A DNA stretch of 64,000 nt from contig JACKBK010000002.1 of NCBI GenBank assembly GCA_020634555.1, positions 62,001 to 126,000 on the forward strand. The letters run 5' to 3'. The notes under the pieces were generated by a model, which did no database searches, was not told the DNA's origin, and worked only from the letters and a program-made list of their open reading frames with translations. Made by a program: the position numbers and the translations under genes. Below, piece after piece: positions 7,268 through 14,209 of this stretch. This DNA is from Caldilineae bacterium (GTDB lineage Bacteria > Chloroflexota > Anaerolineae > JAAEKA01). How positions within the stretch are numbered: the stretch's first letter is position 1; each line of letters begins with the position of its first letter.

Positions 7268-7996
7268 ATGAAAAAGACGACGATCCTGGTAGCAGATGAC
7301 GACGAGATGATCGTCGACGTGTTGCTGGACCAGTTTACCAAAGAAGGTTTCGCTGTCTTGGCCGCTTTCGACGGAGTCGAGGCGTTGCGCCAGGCGCGGC
7401 AAGCGCAGCCCGATCTGATCCTGCTCGACGTTATGATGCCGAAAATGCAGGGCTGGGAGGTGCTGCGCGAGCTGCGGCACGACAGCACCGTGCCGGTGCT
7501 GATGCTGACGGCACGCGGGGAGGAATTGGACCGGGTGTTGGGCCTTGAACTGGGCGCCGACGACTACATCGTCAAGCCCTTCAGCTTTCGCGAGCTGCTG
7601 GCCCGGGTGCGGGCAACATTGCGCCGGCTCGACTATGACCGGCGCGATGGCGCGTCGCCAGCCAGCACGGACGAGGGAGTGGTCGTCGTCGGCCAGCTAG
7701 CCATCGACCGCCGCAGGCACCAGGTGACGCGCCGGGGCGACCCTGTGGCGCTGTCGCAACGCGAGTACGATCTGTTGATTGCGTTGCTGGACGCCAACGG
7801 CGCGGTGGTGCATCGCGGCGATCTGCTGGACCAGGTCTGGGGCGAAGCCTGGATCGGCGACCCGCGGACGTTGGATGTACACATTCGCTGGCTACGGGAG
7901 AAACTGGAAGACTCGCCCAGCCAGCCGCTGTTGATTCGTACAGTACGCGGCTCCGGCTATCGGCTGGTGTCGCCCGATGAGTTGGACGATGGCTGA
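7268..7996 (+). CDS. OmpR/PhoB-family response regulator
   Basis: 242 residues. The receiver domain (1-120) has the acidic pocket DDDE at 10-13, the phospho-acceptor D54 in LLDVMMP, a Thr in LMLTARG and a Lys in YIVKPFS. A winged-helix DNA-binding domain follows (about 143-237, ending RTVRGSGYRLV). Its stop overlaps the start of the adjoining histidine kinase, so they form a cognate pair. Regulators of this family dimerise on direct repeats with 11-bp period, and such repeats (CTTAAC) lie upstream of 4601 and 9730. These are the likely targets (inference). Confidence 0.92.
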   Translation: MKKTTILVADDDEMIVDVLLDQFTKEGFAVLAAFDGVEALRQARQAQPDLILLDVMMPKMQGWEVLRELRHDSTVPVLMLTARGEELDRVLGLELGADDYIVKPFSFRELLARVRATLRRLDYDRRDGASPASTDEGVVVVGQLAIDRRRHQVTRRGDPVALSQREYDLLIALLDANGAVVHRGDLLDQVWGEAWIGDPRTLDVHIRWLREKLEDSPSQPLLIRTVRGSGYRLVSPDELDDG

Positions 7997-9581
7997 CCCG
8001 CAGACGCCCAGCGCGCGCTGGCCCTGGCAACGCAGCCTGCAGACCAGGATTCTGTTGAGCTTTGGCGCGGTGTTTCTGATCGCGCTGTTGCTGCTCCTGA
8101 TCCTCCTGGGACGGGTTGTCTATCAGGCAGAGATTACCGCGGCTGTGGACACGCTTGAGGTGGACGCTTTTCTGGTCGCCAACGCGCTGGACGATCCGCT
8201 GAGCGGCTTCAACGCGGAATTCGACCAGTTCGCACACTGGGAAGAGGAACATGAACGACCGGCGCTACCTGAGCGCGATGAACACGCCACATCCGCGCTG
8301 GATCAACCGGCGGCCGCGTTGGCCGTGCTGCCTGCCAGCAACCGGCTGCAACAGGTCGCCGACCGCTACGCCTCGAACACCGGCACCCGCATCACAATTT
8401 TGACGCCTCAGGGCGTGGCGATTGCCGACAGCGTTGCGCCAGCAGCGTCCATCGACAACCAGATCGATCAAACCGAGGTGCAGGCGGCTATGCGCGGGCT
8501 TGGCGCCCATGAAATCCGTGTGGACCCGGCCAGCGGCCAGGCGGTGTTACATGCGGCCGCGCCGGTCAGCCAGGGAACGCGGTTGCTGGGCGTTGTGCAA
8601 CTGGCGCAACCGCTGGACGTCACACTGGAACGGGTGCGCAAGACGCTGGCCAGCTTTGCCCTGGCCGGGTTGGCTGCGTTACTGGTGGCTGGCATCCTGG
8701 CAGTCTGGCTGGGGCGGCGGTTGATCCGGCCGATTCGCAACCTGGAAAGTGCCTCGCTGGCCATAGCAGACGGCGATCTCCAGCGGCGTGTGCCGGTCGA
8801 GTCAGCTGACGAGATCGGTGAGCTTGGCCGCGCCTTCAACTCCATGGCACAACAGGTGCAGATTACCGTGGAAAAGCAGCGCCAGTTCGTGGCCAACGCC
8901 AGCCACGAGCTGCGGACGCCCGTTACAAACATCAAGCTGCGCAGCGAAGCCTTGCTGGGCGGCGGGGTTGCGGATTCGGAGCGCGCCAGGCGTTACCTCT
9001 CAGAGATCGACAGCGAGGCCGATCGATTGGGACGGCTGGCCAACACCTTGCTCGATCTCTCGCGGTTGGAAAGCGGCGCGGTCGTCCATGACGAGCAAGC
9101 GGAACTGGTCGACCCGGCATTGATTATCAGCGCAGTGACCGATGACCTTCGGCTGCGAGTCGAGAGTGCGGGTCTGGCACTGTCGGTGGACATCCCAGCC
9201 GGCCTGCCCGCCATTCTTGTCCGTCCTGAGCAGATCGAGGCCGCGCTGATCAACCTGCTGGACAACTCAATCAAGTTTACCCCGCCGGGCGGCACGCTCA
9301 GTCTGGGTGTGCAGGCCGTTGACGGCGTCTGCAGGATCACGATATCCGACACGGGACCGGGGATCCCAGCCGACGATCTGCCCTATGTGTTCGACCGTTT
9401 CTATCGAGTGGACAAGGCGCACAGCCGCCAGTCGGGTCGGAGTTCGCTGGGCAGCGGGGCCGGTCTGGGGCTGGCCATCGTGCAAACCCTGATCGAGGAG
9501 AACAACGGCCAGATTCGCGTGACCAGCGTCGTCGGGGAAGGCACGACATTCACCATCGATCTGCCTACGGCCGGCGCTTAA
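7977..9581 (+). CDS. Membrane sensor histidine kinase
   Basis: 534 residues from ATG 7977; ATG 7989 is an equally possible start and overlaps the regulator's stop. Layout: N-terminal helix (about 19-45), exterior sensor of about 170 residues, second helix (about 222-243), HAMP domain, HisKA with the phospho-acceptor His in NASHELRTP (about residue 310), and HATPase with N box (INLLDNSIKF), G1 (DTGPGIP) and G2 (GAGLGLAIV). It phosphorylates the OmpR-type partner. The HATPase has an Arg/Ser-rich insert (SRQSGRSSLGSG) between the F and G2 boxes. The signal sensed is unknown; the ApbE operon nearby hints at redox or envelope state. Confidence 0.9.
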   Translation: MSWTMADPQTPSARWPWQRSLQTRILLSFGAVFLIALLLLLILLGRVVYQAEITAAVDTLEVDAFLVANALDDPLSGFNAEFDQFAHWEEEHERPALPERDEHATSALDQPAAALAVLPASNRLQQVADRYASNTGTRITILTPQGVAIADSVAPAASIDNQIDQTEVQAAMRGLGAHEIRVDPASGQAVLHAAAPVSQGTRLLGVVQLAQPLDVTLERVRKTLASFALAGLAALLVAGILAVWLGRRLIRPIRNLESASLAIADGDLQRRVPVESADEIGELGRAFNSMAQQVQITVEKQRQFVANASHELRTPVTNIKLRSEALLGGGVADSERARRYLSEIDSEADRLGRLANTLLDLSRLESGAVVHDEQAELVDPALIISAVTDDLRLRVESAGLALSVDIPAGLPAILVRPEQIEAALINLLDNSIKFTPPGGTLSLGVQAVDGVCRITISDTGPGIPADDLPYVFDRFYRVDKAHSRQSGRSSLGSGAGLGLAIVQTLIEENNGQIRVTSVVGEGTTFTIDLPTAGA

Positions 9582-9642
9582 CGCGAGCTTAACGCGGCTG
9601 TGATGCAAGTTTAACCAACAGAGGATTGAGGGGTGCTATCAT
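9576..9642 (+). promoter_or_regulatory. Direct-repeat operator and -10 element upstream of 9730
   Basis: GCTTAACGC at 9576-9584 and 9587-9595 (11-bp period), a further TTTAAC half-site near 9610, then GCTATCAT with TATCAT at 9637-9642. The layout matches 4451-4519 almost base for base in spacing (42 versus 43 bases from the second repeat to the -10). The first repeat contains the kinase gene's stop codon. Confidence 0.55.
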
Positions 9643-9729
9643 CGAGGCATAAAAGCCAGTGAGGTTGTGGCGTCGAATGATCGACGTCCTTCACGGCCCA
9701 CATTCTTGATACTCTGGAGGTCTCTTGTT

Positions 9730-10251
9730 ATGCAGTCGATTCAGTCCTTTGTCCAACGTCGCTATTGGACCCTGATGATGCTCTTTCTGATTGTTGGATT
9801 CGCAATGCTGCTGGCGGAGCTTGTGATCACCAACCACACGGATGGTATTCAACTGGTCGCAGTCGCCGCCAGCCTGGTGGGTTTGGTCCTGGCAGGTATA
9901 GGCTTGATCGCCAGCCCGAAGCTGCGGCCGATAGTCGCTGTACTGTTCCTGCTGCTGAGCCTGACCGGCGTGATCGGCGTGATCGAGCACAACGAAGCCG
10001 GCGGCGAAGAGGGTGAACGCGCTGCCCGGCCAGCACTGACGGCTAACGCAAACGCCAGCGGCGCGGCAGTCGCCTTATCACGCAGTTTGCAAGGTGGCGA
10101 CGATGACAACGACACACCGCCCACCCGCGACTTTGGCGACTTTCAAGGTCCACCACGCGAGCAGGCCCCGCCGCCGCTGGCGCCGCTGAGCCTGGCCGGT
10201 CTGTCATTGATGGGAACCGTGGTGTTGCTGGGGCGACGCGACAATTCCTAG
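9730..10251 (+). CDS. Small three-helix membrane protein, unknown function
   Basis: 173 residues from the ATG at 9730, preferred over a GTG at 9667 because TGGAGG lies 9 bases upstream. There are three hydrophobic segments in the first 90 residues (about 11-32, 37-59 and 64-83). An acidic and Pro-rich tail follows (GGDDDNDTPPTRDFGDF), with a last hydrophobic stretch (LAPLSLAGLSLMGTVVLLG) before a short basic end. The predicted operator upstream makes it a likely target of the neighbouring two-component system. I do not recognise the family. Confidence 0.55.
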   Translation: MQSIQSFVQRRYWTLMMLFLIVGFAMLLAELVITNHTDGIQLVAVAASLVGLVLAGIGLIASPKLRPIVAVLFLLLSLTGVIGVIEHNEAGGEEGERAARPALTANANASGAAVALSRSLQGGDDDNDTPPTRDFGDFQGPPREQAPPPLAPLSLAGLSLMGTVVLLGRRDNS

Positions 10252-10257
10252 TAGTTG

Positions 10258-10318
10258 ATTTGAGGAGTTCGCATGCTCACATGCGAACCCGACATGTAAG
10301 GATGTCTACTCCTCAAAT
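10258..10318. repeat. Nested hairpin after the small membrane-protein gene
   Basis: An outer 11-bp perfect stem (ATTTGAGGAGT 10258-10268 with ACTCCTCAAAT 10308-10318) encloses a 9-bp stem GTTCGCATG (10267-10275) with CATGCGAAC (10280-10288). It starts 7 bases after the stop at 10251 and may stop or stabilise that transcript, although no U-run follows. Confidence 0.6.
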
Positions 10319-10326
10319 GAAAGTTG

Positions 10327-10457
10327 GTAACTGTTCAGTCTGAACTGGCGCGGAGACTTCGGAAGTCGCCGTCCCACTGCAAAAGGTGCATTCTCCGGCC
10401 CGGAGGCACCTTGCCCCTGGAACCGGCGACTTCCGAAGTCTTGGGCTGAACAGTTAC
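10327..10457. repeat. 131-bp palindromic element with 12-bp perfect ends
   Basis: GTAACTGTTCAG (10327-10338) and CTGAACAGTTAC (10446-10457) are perfect inverted ends. Inside, a perfect 17-bp pair (10355-10371 and 10424-10440) is built on GACTTCGGAAGTC, itself a palindrome. At the centre AAGGTGC pairs with GCACCTT around a CTCCGG-C-CCGGAG tip. The whole unit can fold into one long stem. Relics of the end motif (AACTGTTCAG) appear near 49770. Confidence 0.75.
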
Positions 10458-10599
10458 GAAAGTTGTCGGAATACCAGTGCAGGCCAGAGATTATCAGGCG
10501 CGGTTGCAGCCGGATCATCCGGCAAACCCCTCGACCGCTATCTCTGGATAGGTGTGTGATCTGCCGTGCAGACGGGCGTTGACAACTAAAACCAAGCAA

Positions 10600-10838
10600 A
10601 ATGCAAACCGGCCAGGTCTTTCATGAAGGTTAAGAAAATAATCCGGTAGTAGGTTGGCGAGGACCGCCCGACCGTGAACGGATCGGGCTACCAGGTGTAA
10701 GGCCCTCCGGGCCTGGGCTTCGCAGCCCTGAAAGGGCTTCCACATAGTAGCCGGGAGCTAAAACCTCCCGGCGGGCGTGTCGAGCCTATTACCGACTTAA
10801 TTTCTTATGGTTCATCAATGACATGGCCGGTTTGCATT
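10600..10838. mobile_element. MITE-like element with 38-bp terminal inverted repeats
   Basis: The left end (10600-10637, AATGCAAACCGGCCA...) and right end (10801-10838) are inverted copies matching at 32 of 38 positions. The 239-bp unit encodes no credible protein. Its interior holds GC-rich palindromes (a GGCCCTCCGGGCC region and CCGGGAG...CTCCCGG). No transposase or clear target-site duplication is visible. This fits a non-autonomous miniature element or a structured RNA unit. Confidence 0.6.
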
Positions 10839-10883
10839 GTCTCTACCCCTACGCTTGCCGGAGCGCTGTGGTTTCTGAGCAGG

Positions 10884-11135
10884 TTACACAGCCACAGCGT
10901 TGGCCAGCATCGATGTGATCTCCGCTACCGGAGGAATTCTACCACCGCTGACGAGCTTCTCATCGATCACTAAACCGGGCGTGTAAAGCAGGCCATAGCG
11001 GGCGAACTCCGCCCGGTCGGTCACCTTCACGACCGTGGCGTCGACACCCAGCGCTTCTACTGCCTGGCGGGCATTCCCTGCCAGGTTTTCGCAGTTTGCG
11101 CAACCAGGGCCGAGGACTTTGATGATGATTGTCAT
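10884..11135 (-). CDS. Small thioredoxin-like protein (redox-active disulfide type)
   Basis: 83 residues from the ATG at 11133-11135, preceded by AAGGAGAT. The start IIIKVLGPGCANCENL gives a CxxC pair (C13, C16) in the position typical of the short 'redox-active disulfide protein 2' family. The cis-Pro region reads LLYTPGLVIDEKLVSGGRIP. It should be a cytoplasmic thiol-disulfide carrier. It is the last gene of an operon with OsmC-like, two DGC and an H-protein-like gene, opposite an ArsR regulator. Close relatives commonly accompany ArsR genes. Confidence 0.82.
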   Translation of the reverse strand: MTIIIKVLGPGCANCENLAGNARQAVEALGVDATVVKVTDRAEFARYGLLYTPGLVIDEKLVSGGRIPPVAEITSMLANAVAV

Positions 11136-11212
11136 AGGACTGATCTCCTTGGTATGAACCTGATCGAATCGCGACCGGAGCCCGGCAGCCAGATCGGTTG
11201 ACCGTTCACCGG

Positions 11213-11674
11213 TTACTGGTGGCCGATTACTGAGATCGCCGGTTCGACGGTCACTTCGCTCTTGACCGAGTTGACCACCAGGCTGTACTTCTGCGCGGCA
11301 GCCAGCGCGCGGCGGACACGTTTTTCGATCCTGACAGTGTCGCCGTCGGCATCCGCGCGAACGACGATCTGCGGCCAGAAGTGCAGATGGGTAAAAAGTT
11401 CCGTGTGATCCAGTGCGATGCGTTTGACGCCGTCCGTCCGGCAGGTGTAGCTGACCAGATCGATCTTGAAGCGTTCGCACGCCCAGAGAAACATCATCAT
11501 GATACAGGTGTTGGCCGCGGCGACAAAGGCATCCTCCGGGGTCAGCACGCCTGCGTGGCCATAGGCGTCGGGCGGCGCCGAAAACATCATTTGCGGGCCG
11601 TTGCCCATCACAACATGGCCCCAATGGTCGCCCTGCCACGATACGTCGGTGGTATAGGTAGCGGTCTCAGCCAT
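11213..11674 (-). CDS. OsmC-family protein lacking the second cysteine
   Basis: 153 residues with the OsmC/Ohr fold pattern: an N-terminal beta part, then a long helix AFVAAANTCIMMMFLWACERF carrying the first catalytic-type Cys (about residue 57). The second family Cys, normally in a C-P/L-V motif, falls at AQKYSLVVNS, where Tyr-Ser replaces it. Hydroperoxide reduction by the usual Cys pair is therefore doubtful; a second Cys (WACERF) lies nearby. It overlaps the end of the DGC gene before it by 8 bases, so the two are co-translated. It may bind a thiol or persulfide substrate instead. Confidence 0.75.
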   Translation of the reverse strand: MAETATYTTDVSWQGDHWGHVVMGNGPQMMFSAPPDAYGHAGVLTPEDAFVAAANTCIMMMFLWACERFKIDLVSYTCRTDGVKRIALDHTELFTHLHFWPQIVVRADADGDTVRIEKRVRRALAAAQKYSLVVNSVKSEVTVEPAISVIGHQ

Positions 11675-12419
11675 GGGACGCCTCCTTGCCGGCGCAGTAG
11701 CTCAGCCATGCCTGTGCAACCGCTGCAGCGTACAGCGGAGCCTCCTCGATGGGAATGGTGTTGTATAACCGCACCGTGTCCATGATCCGGGCATGGGGGG
11801 TCTCCCGCGAATCGCCTGACGGAAGAGGTCGCACACCTTGCTCATAGGCCATCTCCAGAATCGGCTCCAGCGCCATGATCTGGATCGAGCGTCCTTCGAT
11901 TTGGACGGTGGTCACAGGAACGCCGGACCCACACGCGCAGGCAGCGGTGCTGACGGCAGGCGCTGCGATAGACTCCACTTCCAGTGGAGTACCCTCCCTG
12001 CGGCTCCAGCGCGCGGCCATCAGCTGATCGACTTCAGCAGCGATGGCTTCGGCCACAGCGTCTACCAAAGGCGCGGAGTCGGTCGAGAGACTGCGCAGGC
12101 CACGCGGGCGTTCGAGGCAACGCGCCGCGACGATATCATCCACCAACAGGCTGGCAGCTGGCTTGTTGCTGTACAGTTCCGTCGCACGGGCCGCGCAGCG
12201 TTTCTCGCAGCCGTCAACGGCAATGGTAGGATAGAACCTGGCGAAGGCGCGGTCGCCCTCGCCGCCGGCCAGGAAGAGCGGCAGGCAGATCGTGACCGTC
12301 TCGCTGGGGCGTAACTCCTCCAGCACCTTCAGCGCGGCCAGGCGAGTCACAGTGCCTTCGGGCAACTCCTCGCCGGAGCAGGCCACAATTCCGACCTTGT
12401 TTTGGGGTAAACTTGGCAT
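11667..12419 (-). CDS. DGC-domain putative zinc-binding protein with C-terminal extension
   Basis: 250 residues from the ATG at 12417-12419 (AGGA upstream). The N-terminal half fits the DGC (putative zinc-binding) family: VGIVACSGEE (C14), ICLPLFLAGGEGDRAF (C45) and IAVDGCEKRCA (C71, C75). After about residue 100 a second region appears with a C161-x-C163 pair and a motif reading TVQIEGRSIQIMALE then RLYNTIPIEE. I recall similar short C-terminal modules as separate proteins near ArsR and mini-thioredoxin genes, but cannot name the family. Likely a thiol or metal-handling protein. Confidence 0.68.
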   Translation of the reverse strand: MPSLPQNKVGIVACSGEELPEGTVTRLAALKVLEELRPSETVTICLPLFLAGGEGDRAFARFYPTIAVDGCEKRCAARATELYSNKPAASLLVDDIVAARCLERPRGLRSLSTDSAPLVDAVAEAIAAEVDQLMAARWSRREGTPLEVESIAAPAVSTAACACGSGVPVTTVQIEGRSIQIMALEPILEMAYEQGVRPLPSGDSRETPHARIMDTVRLYNTIPIEEAPLYAAAVAQAWLSYCAGKEASHG

Positions 12420-12475
12420 AGATGATCCTGTGGGAAAAGAAAGGGAACGATCAATGATCAAGGAGGCCAGATTTC

Positions 12476-12901
12476 TCAATCTTGCCTGGTTTCGAAGATT
12501 TCGGCGACGGCCTGCACGACTTCCTCAGCCAGCGCTTGCGCCAGGGCTTGCCCGCCTTCGTTGAGCTCGGCGATCCCCTTGGGTTTACACTGCCTGTTGC
12601 GCCGATAGCAGTCCAACACGGTGAACTCGCGGGCGACGTGACCGCCAGCCTCGCCGACGTTGACTGTCGCACAGGCCAGCTTGCACCCATCCAGCGTGAC
12701 CACCGGGACACCACGCACCGCCGCCTGTGCCTCCTCATCGCCGAGAACCAGCAACGACAGCGGCACGATGCACGTGGTCTCAGGCGCCAACTCCTCGACC
12801 ACGATGTAGGCCGCCTCGCGCGTCACCGTGCCGTAGGTTTTGCCGATGCCGCTGCACGGCACCACGACTATCTTTGCCTGTCCATTCCCGACTGGTTGCA
12901 T
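12476..12901 (-). CDS. DGC-domain putative zinc-binding protein, single domain
   Basis: 141 residues from the ATG at 12899-12901, two bases after the stop of the H-like gene, so translation is coupled. The DGC pattern is complete: VVVPCSGIGKTYGTVTREA (C16), TTCIVPLSLLVLGDEEA (C44), VTLDGCKLACA (C73, C77), and a further DCYRRNRQCKP pair. It is a paralogue of the next gene's N-terminal half. The conserved cysteines suggest zinc, iron or sulfane-sulfur binding; the biochemical role of the family is not settled. Confidence 0.7.
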   Translation of the reverse strand: MQPVGNGQAKIVVVPCSGIGKTYGTVTREAAYIVVEELAPETTCIVPLSLLVLGDEEAQAAVRGVPVVTLDGCKLACATVNVGEAGGHVAREFTVLDCYRRNRQCKPKGIAELNEGGQALAQALAEEVVQAVAEIFETRQD

Positions 12902-12903
12902 GG

Positions 12904-13347
12904 TCACGACTCCGCCTCCGCCTGTGCAGTCATCACCGCCAGATACTGTTCGGAGTCCAGCAGACCAACTGGCGGCCACCTGTCTGGCCGCAGTTCCACC
13001 AGCCAGCCGCTGCCGTAGGGGTCCTGGTTGATGCGTTCGGCCGTATCTTCAAGAGCCTCGTTCGCGGCGACGATCATGCCCGTAAGCGGTGAGGGCACTT
13101 CGAGGTCCACCTTGACCGTCTCGATTGACGCCAGCTCGTCGCCAACCGACACTCGCGTGCCGACGGCTGACGGGTTGAAGAACGCCACATCACCGCTGGA
13201 CTGCTGGCGATAGTCGCTCAGTCCCAACCGGACAATCTGTCGCGTTTCGTCCAACGCTGCCCAGACGCCTGCCTCGCTGTACAGATAGCCGGGCATGACG
13301 CGGAAAATAAATTTGTCTACTCTTGCCTCAAGAAATTGCGTTGTCAT
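12904..13347 (-). CDS. Glycine-cleavage H-like lipoyl protein, stand-alone
   Basis: 147 residues. The lipoyl-domain signature is clear: VGDELASIETVKVDLEVPSP with the acceptor Lys at K79, then LTGMIVAANEAL and the H-protein-type ending INQDPYGSGWLVEL. No gcvT or gcvP is nearby, and it heads an operon of sulfur- or metal-type proteins. Such separated H-like proteins (for example LbpA of the sHdr pathway) carry sulfur on lipoate, which is a possible model here. It is divergently arranged to an ArsR gene, with the control region between. Confidence 0.78.
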   Translation of the reverse strand: MTTQFLEARVDKFIFRVMPGYLYSEAGVWAALDETRQIVRLGLSDYRQQSSGDVAFFNPSAVGTRVSVGDELASIETVKVDLEVPSPLTGMIVAANEALEDTAERINQDPYGSGWLVELRPDRWPPVGLLDSEQYLAVMTAQAEAES

Positions 13348-13407
13348 CGATCTTGCCTCGTGCCGTTATCGAAGTCGTGCAGGAACTACTCCAATATTCA
13401 AAGTTCT

Positions 13408-13538
13408 GCATATAGTGAGATTTTACTGCGATATGCCGCGTCTTGGTATGATATGGATCATGTTTTACGGTTTTTCCCTGGTTGTTGGTTACACACCATG
13501 ATCCTGGCTATGATGGTGCGCGCAGATTGGTGTATACT
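13408..13538. promoter_or_regulatory. Divergent control region between H-like operon and arsR
   Basis: Two candidate operators lie in the spacer 13348-13586. GCATAT at 13408-13413 mirrors ATATGC at 13431-13436. CACCATGAT (13494-13502) pairs with ATGATGGTG (13510-13518) at 8 of 9 positions. TATACT at 13533-13538 is a possible -10 for arsR. ArsR proteins bind AT-rich dyads, so the first site is the better guess. No site is proven. Confidence 0.4.
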
Positions 13539-13586
13539 GTGGCCACGCCATGCATAAACTTGCATTAATCGCCACAGGAAAGCACC

Positions 13587-13922
13587 ATGACCGACCAACG
13601 AATAGAAGAGCACGCCGTTCGCTTCAAGCTGCTGAGCCACCCGGTTCGCTTGCAGATTCTCGATATTTTGCGGCGCAACCCTGAATGTGTATGCCATCTG
13701 GAAGCCGTGCTGGGAAAGCCGCAGCCGTACATCTCGCAACAGCTGCGCGTATTACGGGAAGCAGGCGTAATTGTCGACAACAAGGAAGGCCTAAACGTCT
13801 TCTACCAGTTAGCTGACCCGGAGATTGCAGCACTGCTGAACGTCGCGCTGGGGCCGAACCTACCCGAGAGAAACGGCGCGCACCAAAGCGTGTTGTCTTG
13901 CGAATGCCCCCATTGTAGTTGA
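13587..13922 (+). CDS. ArsR-family transcriptional regulator
   Basis: 111 residues with the winged-helix core RFKLLSHPVRLQILDILRR and the recognition helix PQPYISQQLRVLREAG. Potential ligand cysteines are ECVCHLEAV (about residues 36-38, the classical ArsR CVC position) and a CECPHCS tail at the C-terminus. It is therefore likely to sense a thiophilic metal, metalloid or reactive sulfur. It faces the H-like/DGC operon and probably represses it. There is no arsenite pump in the window. Confidence 0.85.
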   Translation: MTDQRIEEHAVRFKLLSHPVRLQILDILRRNPECVCHLEAVLGKPQPYISQQLRVLREAGVIVDNKEGLNVFYQLADPEIAALLNVALGPNLPERNGAHQSVLSCECPHCS

Positions 13923-14002
13923 GAATTGTATCGGCTATCTCGTTACACACCGGAGTCCATCCACTTGAGTCGCAGCCTCGCATCTGGTACAATCAGTGCG
14001 CC

Positions 14003-14194
14003 ATGAACCGCAGCCAGTTGATCGACCGCAAGCACCAGGTGATCGCCGAGATCCAGCGCACGCGACGGGAGCTGGAACGGGAACGCAGCCGTTCCGCCAG
14101 CCAGAGCAAACTGCGCCAACTGGAAACTCGCCTGGATGGGTTGATGGCCGAGGAAGGCCGGCTGCGGCGCGAGATCGACCGGGCGCGCGACTGA
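14003..14194 (+). CDS. Small coiled-coil protein
   Basis: 63 residues from the ATG at 14003. The product is almost entirely a charged helix (LIDRKHQVIAEIQRTRREL ... QLETRLDGLMAEEGRLRREI) with heptad spacing, probably a dimeric coiled coil. It lies 15 bases before the ABC exporter gene and likely shares its transcript. Family unknown. The reading frame is open upstream, but 14003 gives the natural start. Confidence 0.5.
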   Translation: MNRSQLIDRKHQVIAEIQRTRRELERERSRSASQSKLRQLETRLDGLMAEEGRLRREIDRARD

Positions 14195-14209
14195 AGGAGA
14201 ATCGTCTCA

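Larger units (their letters stand above)
10252..10883. other. 632-bp gene-free region with stacked palindromic elements
   Basis: No reading frame here looks coding. It holds three separate structures: a nested hairpin at 10258-10318, a 131-bp palindromic element at 10327-10457 and a MITE-like element with 38-bp terminal inverted repeats at 10600-10838. Each is listed separately. Confidence 0.7.

Noticed and set aside
10306..10599. Minus-strand frame across the 131-bp palindrome
   Set aside because: It is explained by the palindrome; no ribosome site and no homology-like features.
10515..10745. Minus-strand frame of 76 codons in the 10.5 kb spacer
   Set aside because: It crosses the left end of the MITE-like element and has no start signal or motif.
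11213..13347. Arsenic-resistance operon
   Set aside because: Only the ArsR regulator and the mini-thioredoxin fit; there is no ArsB/Acr3 pump, ArsC or ArsM.
12904..13347. True glycine cleavage H protein (gcvH)
   Set aside because: The lipoyl motif fits, but there are no gcvT/gcvP neighbours and the operon partners point to another use; kept as H-like.
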